DNA of 64,000 bases, taken from Aedes albopictus. Taxonomy: Eukaryota > Arthropoda > Insecta > Diptera > Culicidae. Where the stretch lies: assembly GCF_035046485.1 (NCBI RefSeq), contig NC_085137.1:343532505-343596504 (forward strand). Direction: 5' to 3'. Below the pieces are notes generated by a model. It worked only from the letters and a program-made list of their open reading frames with translations. It did not search any database and had not been told where the DNA came from. The position numbers and the translations under genes were made by a program. Shown here one piece after another: positions 10,757 through 20,813 of this stretch. Positions within the stretch are counted from its first letter, which is position 1, and the number at the start of each line of letters is the position of its first letter.

Positions 10757-11890
10757 GCGCCGGTCGACACCGTACGGCAAATCCACCAGAAATGCCTTGA
10801 ATACCAGGTCCCAACGCACCACCTGTGCATCGACTTCAAAGCGGTATACGACAGTATCGACCACACAGAGCTATGGAAAATCATGGACAAGAGCAGCTTT
10901 CCCGGGAAGCTTACCAGACTGATAAGAGCAACGATGGACGGTGTGCAGAACAGCGTAAGGGTTTCGGGTGAACTATCCAGTTCATTCGAATCTCGACGGG
11001 GACTATGACAAGATGATGGACTTTCCTGCCTATTATTCAACATCGCCCTGGAAGGTGTTATGCGACGAGCCGGGCTCAACAGCCGGGGTACGATCTTCAC
11101 GAAATCCGGCCAATTTGTCTGTTTTGCGGATGACATGGATATTATTGCTAGAACATTTGGAACGGTGGCATAACTGTACACTTGCCTGAAACGTGAAGCA
11201 GCAAAGGTCGGACTGGTGGGGAATGCGTCTATGACAAAGTACATGCTGGTAGATAGGACTGAGCGAGACAGGACAAGCCTTGGCAGCAATGTTACGATAG
11301 ACGGGGATACTTTCGAGGTGGTAGAAGAATTTGTCTACCTCGGTTCCTTGCTAACGGCTGAAGTCGTGCCTACTATGGGCTCCAGGAGAAACTGCGGTCA
11401 AAAAAGATTCACCCCCGCACCAAATGCACCATGTACAAAACGCTAATAAGACCGGTAATCCTCTACGGGCACGAGACATGGACCATGCTCGAGGAGGACC
11501 TGCAAGCACTCGGAGTTTTCGGGCGACGCGTGCTAAGGTCGATCTTTGACGGTTTGCAGGAGAACGGTTTGTGGCGGAGAAGGATGAACCACGAGCTCGC
11601 TGCACTCTACGGTGAACCCAACATCCTGAAAGTGGCTAAAGCTGGACGGATACGGTGGGCAGGGCATGTTGCAAGAATGCCGGACAACAGCCCTGCAAAG
11701 TTGGTGTTTGCTAACCATTCGGTTGGTAGAGGAAGGCGTGGAGCGCAGAGAGCACGATGGGCGGACCAGGTGGAGCGTGATCTGGCGAGTGTTGGGCGTG
11801 ACCGACGTTGGAGAGTTGCAGGTGCAAATCGAGTATTATGGCGGCAAATTGTTGATTCAGTATTATCATGAATTTGATGTTAACTAAAAA
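10757..11890 (+). pseudogene. 5'-truncated LINE, C-terminal RT and tail domain
   Basis: The sequence starts inside the RT and continues through TTHLCIDF-like, FADDMDII (catalytic F-A-D-D), IDGDTFEVVEEFVYLGSLLT and KTLIRPVILYGHETWTMLEEDLQALGVF. The 146-aa frame at 11431-11871 is the intact C-terminus, with the typical GRIRWAGHVARMPDNSP segment. Several frameshifts break the upstream part. A second copy of the same family is at 41395-43440. 5' truncation is the normal result of incomplete target-primed reverse transcription. The family is RTE-like (the Aedes JAM1 type comes to mind), but this is not proven. Confidence 0.82.
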
Positions 11891-12611
11891 AATTGAATGA
11901 ATGAAAGTTCTGCCAACGGACTTCGCTCAGTTCTAGTATCTCAAACTTCATACGGCATGCCTCATTAGCTAGTTGTGCCAGTTTATCCAGTTGTAAAAGG
12001 CATTACCGTTGAATCAGTTCGTAATCTTTCATTTTCGGTTTCTGTAACGGTTTTTTGGGTTTCGGAAACAGTAGGTTGTTGACCTAAGGTCCCCTATCCA
12101 CCGTGGAGGAGCACTTCATACTCAGCGTCAGCCGCTAGATGCCAGAACAGACACTGTTTGAGCCGCGCCTCCTTGGTGAACAGACGCTCGAGACGTACCT
12201 CTTCAATCTAGCTGAAGTCCGAAGGACAACAGTGCCCAGGCTGCACTACCAGCTAAGAGAGAGGGATCTCTAACCATTTTAAGAATCTGTCTAAAAATCC
12301 CTGCATGCAAATTTTTATGCCGATCGGTTCAGTAGTTTTCAAATCTATTAGGTTCAGACAGACAGACATACGAACTGAAATAATAAACTCGGGTATGCAA
12401 AACCCAATATTTACACCAGGTATTAAGAAGCACTGCATGAGAGGTAAAATACCTAAAAAACTGGAGTGTATTCTAAAAATATCATGTGAATGATTATATC
12501 AGGCATGGCAGTACCTAAATTATTATCAAGTAATTGATTTTTGTTTTTGCTTACCAAGCCAAATGTAATATTGTTTGAAAATGCTTTCACATCCATAAAC
12601 ATGTGCTCGAT
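11891..12611. other. Spacer without recognised genes
   Basis: AT-rich, with no convincing ORF. The GC-richer part at 12090-12250 was looked at and gave no domain. Confidence 0.4.
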
Positions 12612-12626
12612 AAACAAATTGAGATT

Positions 12627-12661
12627 TCAGTTCTATCGCTGCTGTCGCCGAGAACAGACGG
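12627..12661 (+). promoter_or_regulatory. Internal Inr + DPE core promoter of the retroposon
   Basis: The start TCAGTT fits the insect initiator with A+1 at 12629. AGACG lies at +28 to +32 (12656-12660), exactly where a downstream promoter element must sit. Jockey- and I-type elements are known to carry such promoters downstream of their start, so that the promoter is copied with the RNA. Confidence 0.7.
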
Positions 12662-12804
12662 AATCAAACGCGTTCTCCCCGGCTCTTTTTTACCAGCTTT
12701 GTGCTGCCCGCAATAGCTTGCAAGAGTTCTTTGTTTCACGGTCGTTCACCGTGGCTTCATACGCTTACTGTGCGTCGTCGTCCGGAATAGTCAGCAGCAA
12801 ATAA

Positions 12805-14136
12805 ATGATCGAAATGTGTGATGTTATCAACACCGCACAATTTCGTTTCCCGGTGGGCAGCCCGCGCCCGTCCTGGACGGATATCGCCAGCTTCCTAAAG
12901 CAACTCAATACGGATCTTACGGTGATGGACACGGTGAATAAGACGGCCCATGATCGTTCGTTATATATCAAGTTTACATCGCTGGAAGCAATGCTGCAAT
13001 CGTTGCAGAAAAATACGGAGCCGGTTAAATTCGTATATGAAGATGGACAAGCTGTAAATGTGCGAATGTGTGTCGCAGGTACCAACGTGAAGCACGTGCG
13101 GGTGTTCGATTTACCGCCGGAACTAACCGATGAACAGTTATCTCTCGTAATCGGAGAGTTCGGAAAAATCGAACGGATTGTTCGGGAAAGGTTTCCGGAG
13201 GAATTGGGTCTCGGTCACCTGTACAATGGTGTGCGTGGTGTGTATATTGATGTTAAAAAAGATATACCACCAGCAATTGTCATCGGGAAGTGGAAAGGAA
13301 GAATTTTTTACGACGGCTTGAAAAACACGTGTTTTCTATGCCGAGCCATGGGACACCGGGAAGACACCTGCCCCCAACGGCAAACTCGGAAGAACCAGAA
13401 GAACGAACAGAGGGAGGAAGCGAAAGCCAGCTCATACGCTGCAGTTGTTTCCGGAGAAGCGTGCGGATCAGTGGAACAAGAAGCATCGGAAGAATGGGAG
13501 GATGATCACGGTGTGTCTGGTAGAAGAAATTTATTACAAAAAAATAAGCATCGCTAATTTTTACGTTACGTGAAAGCTGACGCTTCTAGCTTTCATTCTA
13601 GCCCAACATCGAAATATTCCATCGGGGGAACTTTTTCATACAAAAATTGTGTATGTTTGTTAAGTAGAAATAGGGATTAATTTGGAACCGTTCATTTTGT
13701 ATGGGAAAAAACAGTATTCTGAAAAAGTTGTTCGAGGTCCCTCGGTGGATTTTTTTGAGGGACCGCGCAAATGAAAGCTGAAAGCCTCTATTTTTGAATA
13801 GCGAAAAATTTGACGATGCCTATTTTTTTGTTATAAACCTTTCCCATACACACGCCGTGTGATATAATTGAAGTGTTGGACGACAACGGCCACATCTCGG
13901 ACACGTTTGAAGTGGAGCAAAGATCGTCGAACAGTTGCGAGAGAAGAGCGGACTTGGAAAAGGAAAAACGGCGAAAAGAAAGCATTGAGAAGCTAGAGGA
14001 GGTAGCCAGAGCGATCAAGGATGCAATGACAAACCCGAATGCTAGCCAGCGTAGAGCTCAGTTCGCCGCATCCGGTTCCAGTTCTGGCTCAGGGTCGCGT
14101 CCGAAAAAGAAATGTGTTCGTAGAGTTTTTTATTAG
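12805..14136 (+). pseudogene. Gag-like ORF1 with one CCHC knuckle, split by a MITE
   Basis: The first part (12805-13557, 250 aa) has a basic N-terminal half, an RRM-like stretch (HVRVFDLPPELTDEQLSLVI, then GEFGKIERIV) and one zinc knuckle, CFLCRAMGHREDTC, near residue 180. It resembles the nucleic-acid-binding ORF1 proteins of jockey/I-clade retroposons. The frame is diverted at 13534 by a MITE and ends within it. Downstream of the MITE, 13837-14136 is open again and encodes a charged coiled-coil-like helix (LEKEKRRKESIEKLEEV), a Ser/Gly linker and a basic tail. Simple excision of the MITE with one TA leaves the halves one base out of frame, so there is another small indel. Confidence 0.78.
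13534..13833. mobile_element. 300-bp TA-target MITE inserted in the ORF1
   Basis: TA flanks both sides (13532-13533 and 13834-13835). The terminal inverted repeats start TTACAAAAAAATAAGC and TAACAAAAAAATAGGC and stay alignable for about 70 bp, to a shared GCTTTCATT. It has no coding capacity. The TA target suggests Tc1/mariner-type mobilisation. Confidence 0.85.
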
Positions 14137-14189
14137 AATGTATTGTAATTTAACTTTCTTAGAATAACATTATATTTGTTTTGATTCTC

Positions 14190-14223
14190 GGCTCCGTAAA
14201 GTTTTATATTAAACAAATGAGCC
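14190..14223 (+). other. 3'-terminal hairpin of the retroposon RNA
   Basis: GGCTC at 14190-14194 can pair with GAGCC at 14219-14223. The loop begins CGTAAAG and AAATAAATAAA follows. The same arrangement ends the element at 15935-18986, which points to recognition by a common reverse transcriptase. Confidence 0.6.
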
Positions 14224-14284
14224 TAAATAAATAAACCGTTTGGAAAAAAAAAGAAACAAATTGAGATTTGAATTATGAAAAGAA

Positions 14285-14360
14285 ATCCACGTACTTCGGT
14301 GGGAATCGAACCCACAACTCCCAATTCGCTAGACGGGCGCTTCTTTTCTTTCAAGCTACG
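14285..14360 (-). mobile_element. tRNA-like SINE head
   Basis: On the minus strand a B box GGGTTCGATTCCCACC follows a tRNA-like region starting GCGTAGCTTG. It does not fold as an obvious intact tRNA, so it is taken as a SINE head or tRNA pseudogene. Confidence 0.5.
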
Positions 14361-14399
14361 CAGATGTTGTAATTTCTTGTAAATTACCTACGAACGGTG

Positions 14400-15700
14400 C
14401 ACGCGTTTGTTTGTTTGACTCAGTGAATGCGAGGCAAACTGAGAGGAGCTGCTTTAAAAACAAAAGGAAAGATAAATTTGAAAAAAAAGATACAACATCG
14501 GAAGACATCGTAATCAGGAAAGCTCAATTTCACTTCCACCGGAATCGTCAAATCAATTTCAGCAATTGTGCCGTATCCTTCCGGTACCCTACCGAGTGGA
14601 ACGTGATGATTGCGATGGTGCATTTTTTGCGAAACTAACGAAAAGCTTCAGTTTTCCCCCGGTATTCCCGGATTCAACGAAGCCATCGTAATTCATAAAT
14701 TTGATGAAACCGCCCATTTGGCGGCACCATTGCACCCACCGGTTAACTGATGCACACTGGCGAAAAGCGAAATTCCACTCAGTGGTGTATCGATTTGAAA
14801 CCTAGTCAGCTAAACTTGAACGCAAATTGTTTCCTCTTCCTCTAGTTCATTTGAAACCGGCCAACACATCCACTGATTCCATATTCAGGACGGGTTGAAC
14901 AGAATAGCGAAATAATAAACATCCCGGGCTGTGACAGGAAGTTCCAGCAATTCTAATAAATGCCTTTCACTCATAAATAGAGCAAATCGATTGCAAATGA
15001 CTGCGACTCTTCTTTTTTTTGTCGACTATCCCCGCAGGCTTCGGTTGTCCTGTAGTGTGCTCGGTCCTACGGTGATGGCAATGCCCTGTATCGGGATTCT
15101 GCGTACGTGTGTATACAAATAACCATGCCGAGGTTCAATTTACAAAGAGTTATAAAAACCGGTTCGGAATATTTTTGCTCCACGCAGTTGAATAAATGTA
15201 GCAGCAGGATGTCCCACTTTGAAAGGGCCATGTGGAGTGTTCCTGGCAGCATCCCCGGGCTGCCACAAGGATACGGCGCGGTCCAAAATGTGTGCACATG
15301 GGTGAATGAGAAAAAAACGTACTGTCAACATCGGAATTTTGCTGCAACAATGGAGCCGCCTTGACTGCCACCACACAGGATGGGGGACTGACAGCCAGGA
15401 AGCTATTGTTTCTACCACTCACTGCCAGGGCAGGCAGGTCAGTGCGATGATCTCTTGTGGGTGGACGGGAAAAGTGGGGATTATGCAATGCATTGACCTG
15501 ATACAAAGTGGAGGTCAACAAAGCGCGGCGAACCTTCGGTTGTGTTTTTTTTTAAACCCTTCTGGAATATATGCCCATTGCTGAACTTTCGAGTGTTATT
15601 ATTATACTATATTACCGTCACTTTATTTCTGGTAAAACTATTGTTCTTCGGCCCAGAAAAACCTGTTCTAATCTTAGCCTGTTCACAGAAAAAAATGAAA
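14400..15700. other. Unannotated stretch, partly GC-richer
   Basis: Several overlapping frames on both strands reach 60-120 codons around 14410-15580, but none has a recognisable domain or consistent codon use. It may be unique host intergenic sequence. Confidence 0.35.
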
Positions 15701-15850
15701 GACCAACGTCCTTGAATCCCAGTTCAATATTGTACATCAGAACCTCTATGCATAAATTTCAAAAAGTCTACCTCTAACAAAAGTACAATTTGTATTTTAT
15801 CATTGTTTATTCATATTTTTTATGTTTTGACCTAATGTTAAAATTAACAG
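15701..15850 (+). repeat. Interspersed repeat, copy 1 of 3
   Basis: The segment with CTTGAATCCCAGTTCAAT and CATCAGAACCTCTATGCA aligns with 31031-31250 and, in reverse, with 50778-51008. No coding sequence is shared. It may be the 3' part of an unnamed retroposon. Confidence 0.6.
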
Positions 15851-15958
15851 GTTTTAACCGACCGAATACTCTAAGATATTTCTTTAAGTGGTGATAATAA
15901 AGAACACTAAAGGTACATGTCTGGTTTCAATCATATTTTTTCTAGTTCCTTTATTTGG

Positions 15959-15989
15959 GGCTCAATCAGGTATAACGCTTTACGGAGCC
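15959..15989 (-). other. 3'-terminal hairpin, second copy
   Basis: In sense the sequence runs GGCTCCGTAAAGCG ... GAGCC, followed by CCAAATAAAGG and an A-rich end at the target duplication. It matches the hairpin at 14190-14223 in position and sequence. Confidence 0.6.
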
Positions 15990-16174
15990 AAAGATCTTTT
16001 TTTTGTACCTAATAGTATACATTATACATAGTAATAACATTTTAATGATATCTGTTAGTAATGGGTGGAAGCCAGGGTACTCGTGGCAGCTCGAGGTTAG
16101 AAGGTCACATTTTGAGGTCGATATTCCTTGTGAGATCAAAAGGATCCTGAATTGGTTGGTCTGACCTTTCACTA

Positions 16175-16856
16175 TTATGCTTTATGATTATTAATAATGG
16201 GTAAGTGATCACTACCGTGAGGATCCTCGATTACCTTCCACAAGCAATCGAATGATAGTGAACTTGACCCCAGTGGTAGGTCGAGACGACTTGCTTTGCC
16301 GTCAGATGCAATACGTGTCACTTCACCTGTATTTAAAATGTTCAAATTGAAATCGTCGCACAAATCATAGAAAATGACCGCTCTATTATCGTCGTATGGT
16401 TCGCCCCACCCTGTACCATGTGCATTCATATCACCCAGAAATAAAACTGGATGTGATAGTGCAGACACCGTATTCCAAAGATGACGGCGGTTAATTGAAA
16501 TTCTTGGAGGAATGTAAACGGAAGCTAAGCAAAGTTCTTTACCCTTTACGTTTATTTGGCAAGCGACGATTTCTACGCCAGGATGAGTCGCGATTGAAAT
16601 TTTATAAAATGAGTAAGTCTTTGTGATCCCCAAAAGAACTCCCCCATAATGGTCATCTCTATCCTGGCGTATAATGTTAAAATCGTGGAAGTTGAGTTCA
16701 TCTTCAGAAGGAAGCCATGTTTCACAAAGGGCAAATAATATCACAATCAGAGTTGTGAATCAAAAACTTAAACAGGTCTAATTTAGGTTCTAGACTATGA
16801 CAGTTCCACTGTAGCACAGTTATCATATCGTGTACCTCACTTGATGAATTATCCAT
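16175..16856 (-). pseudogene. AP-type endonuclease, start of retroposon ORF2
   Basis: A true ATG at 16856-16854 begins a frame with the LQWNCHSLEPKLDL segment typical of the endonuclease N-terminus. A frameshift near 16742 leads into the 189-aa frame with CETWLPSEDEL, LFLGDMNAHGTGWGE (the GD-N-H catalytic block) and DPHGSDHLPII (the S-D-H block). The enzyme would nick the target DNA to start target-primed reverse transcription. The frame ends immediately after the last motif because the RT and everything beyond it are deleted. Dead by frameshift. Confidence 0.88.
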
Positions 16857-17068
16857 CGAAAGACATGATCGCAGCAAGGAGGGTCCATGATTGTGTCAGA
16901 TTCCGAAGATACTCTATATACATATAAACATATCAATAATGCCTAAATGTTTCTGGAAAGCTGAGGGCATCATATAAACGATCCACGAGAACCCTAAAAG
17001 TAAACAGTCCTCGCTTGGGTCTAGGAGGCTTGCTTGAAGTGCGAGGAACTTAGGTAGCTTTTTTCTTG

Positions 17069-18202
17069 CTACCTTGTCGAATACCTATTTGTCTTTGAAG
17101 TGTATTTAACAGGCGGTGACGAGGATGACAGATTCTTGCTACAACATGGATCTGAAACTAAAGGAACCTGATTTTTCGGAGTTTTTAAATTTACTCTGCC
17201 TCCTTTGACATTAGGCAAACTTTTGAGGGAAGACTTCAAAAAGACCTTTCGGCGCAATCCCGGGGAAGATGATGACTTCCTTTTTCCAGGTGCGTGTACC
17301 TCCGAAAGAAATCCACCCTCATCAGTTTCGCCATCGTCCTGATCATCGGAAAACAACTCCTGATAGGGAGTGTTTTAAAAGATTTCACCATCTCCGGGAA
17401 TCGAGTGTTTTAAAAGATTTCACCATCTCTGCTTGGAGCTCCTTACAATAGAGCGACTCTCATTTCGAATGCGTCTTTTGTAAGCCGGGCAAACTTGCAA
17501 GTCGTGTGGATCTCCGCCACAGTAGCTACATTTTTCCGCTTCCTGTGTGCAAGAGTCCTCCAAATGAGCTTGGTTGCATTTGCCACAACGGGGCTTGTTG
17601 GCGCAAAAGCTATCACTGTGACCAAACTGCCTGCATTTGGTACAATTAAAAACCTTCGGCCTAAAAAGATGCACTGGGTAAAAACCACCATCGATTACAA
17701 CAAATTCCGGGAGGAAGGAACCTGGAAAACTCACTCGAAAAAACGCTGAAGGCGAGTACACCTTTTTATTTCCTTCCATGGAAGCCTTAGATAAGCGTTT
17801 ACAGTCTAGGATAGCCACATCAGGAATTGTCCTATTTTTGAAGCGATCAAAGCCGGTCTTGATGCCCTCACATGTCAGCATTTAATCGAGGATCTTCCCA
17901 TCCACCTCCACTTCTCGTGCTGGCACATAGACCACGTATTCAACAGTAAACGCTTCGTGTTGAGCAATTTCATTTGCTGCTTTGCAGCTAGGTGCGGTAA
18001 CACGCAGCTTGGATGCTTTCACTTGGTGAATAACGGTCCCAGGATACTTACGCGTTAGCTCTCGAGAAATCGAAAGCATATTCAATGGTTTGCATTTGCG
18101 CCGGAAATAGACAACCGAAGGCCCAGGCGAAGATGGCTGATAAAACCGCGTACGAGCAATGATATCATTGGGAGGCGTTTCGCTTCCAATCGAATCGTCC
18201 AT
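17069..18202 (-). pseudogene. Retroposon ORF1 (Gag-like) with three CCHC knuckles
   Basis: The likely start is the ATG giving MDDSIGSETPP at about 18202. An in-frame TAA at 17882-17884 cuts the protein; the frame then reopens as a 153-aa piece with three tandem knuckles: CTKCRQFGHSDSFC, CGKCNQAHLEDSC and CSYCGGDPHDLQVC. This arrangement is that of I/jockey ORF1 proteins, which coat the element RNA. Beyond it, a 35-bp direct duplication (GAGTGTTTTAAAAGATTT at 17368 and 17403) introduces stops. A Ser/Lys-rich C-terminus (17069-17356) is still readable in the same frame. Confidence 0.85.
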
Positions 18203-18950
18203 GTGGAAACAAATTAATGGAAAATAACTCAAAAGTGCAAAAGAGGAAGAGAAAAACCTTAACGTATTTACAGTTCATTTTCTTCTTTAGGACGACAACT
18301 GTTTGGTTTGTTAAACGAACAATGTTAATAATATATAGAAAAAAAATAAAGCAAAAAAAAACTTGTACTAATAATATACGAATTCAACTCTTATGTTTAT
18401 TTTAGCGCACCCTGTAGGATGCAAAAATAAAGGTATTGAGAAAAAAAGGAAAAAAACTAATAAAAAAAACAAAAAAAAAATCTGTTATTTAAAGTTTGTA
18501 CACCCTTACCCGTATACAGTAGTTTGGGAACCACTGTTCTGGATGTCAAAAAAACACGTGGTCGAATGTGGACTGGGGATACAATAAACAAAAGCGTGTA
18601 AGAGTGTATCGAAAGAGTGATACTTATCTGACCGGAGCAGGTAGATATTTATCACAGGCAGGCAGATGGTAAAGCTGTCCGTCGCGTCTGCCTTCGCACC
18701 CGTCGCCGCCGTCCTTTTTGTTGACGGAGGGGCTGATGACGGTGATAATGATGACTTTTGGATGCGATTATTCCTTGACCTTGATGAACGATGATGATGC
18801 AAGCACCTCGCTTCCGCGTTGCGCTGGATACCACCTTGCGACACTATACTTCGCCCAAGCAGGAGAACGCACGATATAAAAAACCTTCCGCAATTGCGGG
18901 GGAAGAAACTCTACTTCTACGAGGTCTATCGCGTGCTGGGATACGGGGCA

Positions 18951-18986
18951 CACGTCCGACTCGTCCAAATGCAAAACAGGGAATGA
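18951..18986 (-). promoter_or_regulatory. Inr + DPE core promoter at the element's 5' end
   Basis: The sense sequence starts TCATTC (initiator, A+1 at 18984), immediately inside the target duplication. GGACGTG occupies +28 to +34 (18957-18951), a perfect downstream promoter element at the exact required distance. This independently confirms that the 5' end is complete. Confidence 0.78.
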
Positions 18987-18998
18987 GGTTTCAATCAT

Positions 18999-20810
18999 GT
19001 CACATAATATTCTGATTATCTTTATTTTTATTCTTAACATTCATTTCTCGAATGGCTACTCTAAGCCGTTTATAGAAGGGTTACCTCGCTTTATCGAACG
19101 TAGTTCCACAATAACTACAATAATAAGGTTCAAATAATAAAACCCGCTGCACAGGATTAGTATTTCAAGCTTAACAGCAGATATAGCATCTCCATACTTG
19201 CCTAAGCATAACGTATCGACTAATAGCTCTGATCATAATTGGTTATCAGTGTTAGTTACAGGTATTTGTTCCGTTTTGTCAACATGGTCCGACATTTTCA
19301 GTTGACAAAAACGGAATAGTGATAAAAACATTTTTTTTGTCAAATTATTTTGCAACATATTCAATTTATATAAACTGAAAGTTTAAAGCAAAACACATTC
19401 CGCAAGTTAAATTATGCAGTACACTATAAAAAAATATTATTCTCTTACTCCTTGGTTACACAGTTTACATTTTATAGTTTTAGACTAACACCTACGAGAG
19501 TTTTTGCCACATTTCTGTAAATCCACATTTATAACTATTTCTTCTGAAATCTAAGAAACATACAAATATTTGTCTATTTTCGTTTACCTTGTAAACCTAG
19601 GAAAACGATTCAACTTAACAATGATCATTAAATCATACATGAACTTCATAGCTTTGCTATTGCCATAATAGCAGCTATTGTTATTCAAATTATTATATTC
19701 TACGTGAGATTCGATTTAGAGTTTTCTTTCAAGTTTCACAATTAAACAATAGCATGGAACGAGCTCACCAATTGATGTGCATCCATGTAATGCTTCATTG
19801 CTGACCCAATGCATCATGAGTCGCAACTAAGCTGTCCACCTGTCACACTCCAATGAATTCCTGCACAAACAAATCCCGAAGAAATTTCTAAAAGGTTTTT
19901 CAAATAAATTCCTTATAGCAAAATTTATACAAAGAAATGTTACAAGAATTTTCATATAAAATCCTACAGAAGTTACCATCGCATTGCTTAAAACTGTTGC
20001 AGGTGTTTTTGAAAAAAAAATGCTGAAGAAATTCTTTGAAAGGCGTGCAAAATTTTCTCATATAATAAATGCAATAATACCAATTTCCAAAAAAAAACGT
20101 AAATTTTCAATCACTTGTCGAAACCCACAAGCTTTGTCCAAGTCACAGTAATTATGAACTTACACTAGTGAATGAGGCAGTCGACTCACTTCGCCTGTTG
20201 GTCATTGGACCATTCATTATACGAACGAGCGTGATGAGATCGTTTCGAGCCATCACAATCAGGAGGCCAGAAATCAATCAAAATCAAATTAGATGGAACT
20301 GGAATTCAACCGAGGAATAGACGACCGGGGCCAACGATGTATGTAGGTACTTGAATCACCCTCCATTGTGAGAGCAGATGAAGGGTCGGGTAAATTACCT
20401 TCATTTTCCGGGCTAAATGGACCGAAAACCATACATCAGATCGTTCACCAGCGCTACGGAGCGGAGGTCTACAGAATTTCAGTCGTTTCGTTCCACACAT
20501 CCATCGGAGCTGTGTGGTCAACGTCCCGCTCGGTCTCGCAAATTCACTTCCTTCCCGATGCGATGTTTGGGGGGCAGCGCGCACATGAAAAGTTCCTCCA
20601 GGACAGAGAGCAAATTAAATTGCCGGTGGCGTTCTGTCCACACAGTAGCTGGGGCATGGCGCTAACGTTGTTGCTACTGCTGGCTGACTGTAGCGCCTGG
20701 AATCAATTAATTTAATCGAATTTTAAGACTCGAATGTCACTTCCTTTCCATTCCGCACTGAAAAGGACGACGATAACGACGGAGACCGGCGACCGACGAC
20801 TAGAACAACG
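18999..20810. other. Spacer; degenerate repeat at 19855-20060
   Basis: AT-rich DNA with no gene recognised. Part of it is the degenerate GAAATTCC-type repeat seen elsewhere. Frames at 20306-20715 on both strands reach 115 codons but show no domain. Confidence 0.4.
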
Positions 20811-20813
20811 ATA

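Larger units (their letters stand above)
12628..14253 (+). mobile_element. ORF1-only non-LTR retroposon with 16-bp target duplication
   Basis: AAACAAATTGAGATTT is present at 12612-12627 and again at 14254-14269, exactly flanking a 1.6-kb unit. The unit starts CAGTTC, carries one zinc-knuckle ORF, and ends in a GAGCCTAAATAAATAAA segment and an A-run. These are the marks of target-primed reverse transcription of a complete RNA. There is no endonuclease or reverse transcriptase, and the unit is not 5'-truncated. It must have been mobilised in trans. A 300-bp MITE later inserted in the ORF. The 3' end is shared with the element at 15935-18986. Confidence 0.88.
15935..18986 (-). mobile_element. 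Internally deleted I/jockey-type retroposon, 3,052 bp, 12-bp target duplication
   Basis: GGTTTCAATCAT at 15923-15934 recurs at 18987-18998 and bounds the unit exactly. Reading minus, the element has an Inr+DPE promoter, a ~780-nt leader, ORF1 with three zinc knuckles, the start of ORF2 (AP-type endonuclease), and then directly a 3' UTR with the GGCTC...GAGCC hairpin and a short A-run. The whole reverse transcriptase has been removed just after the endonuclease SDHLPII motif, although both element ends are intact. Stops and frameshifts break both ORFs. Length of a full relative would be about 5-6 kb. Confidence 0.87.

Noticed and set aside
14285..14360. Functional tRNA gene
   Set aside because: A- and B-box-like elements are present, but the arms do not pair well and the rest resembles a SINE head.
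18510..18545. hAT element in the retroposon leader
   Set aside because: AGTTTGGGAACCACTG looks like one hAT end, but no partner end or duplicated flank was found.
20368..20715. 115-codon frame on the plus strand
   Set aside because: Ends in a hydrophobic stretch that could look like a membrane segment, but the opposite strand is also open and no family is recognisable.
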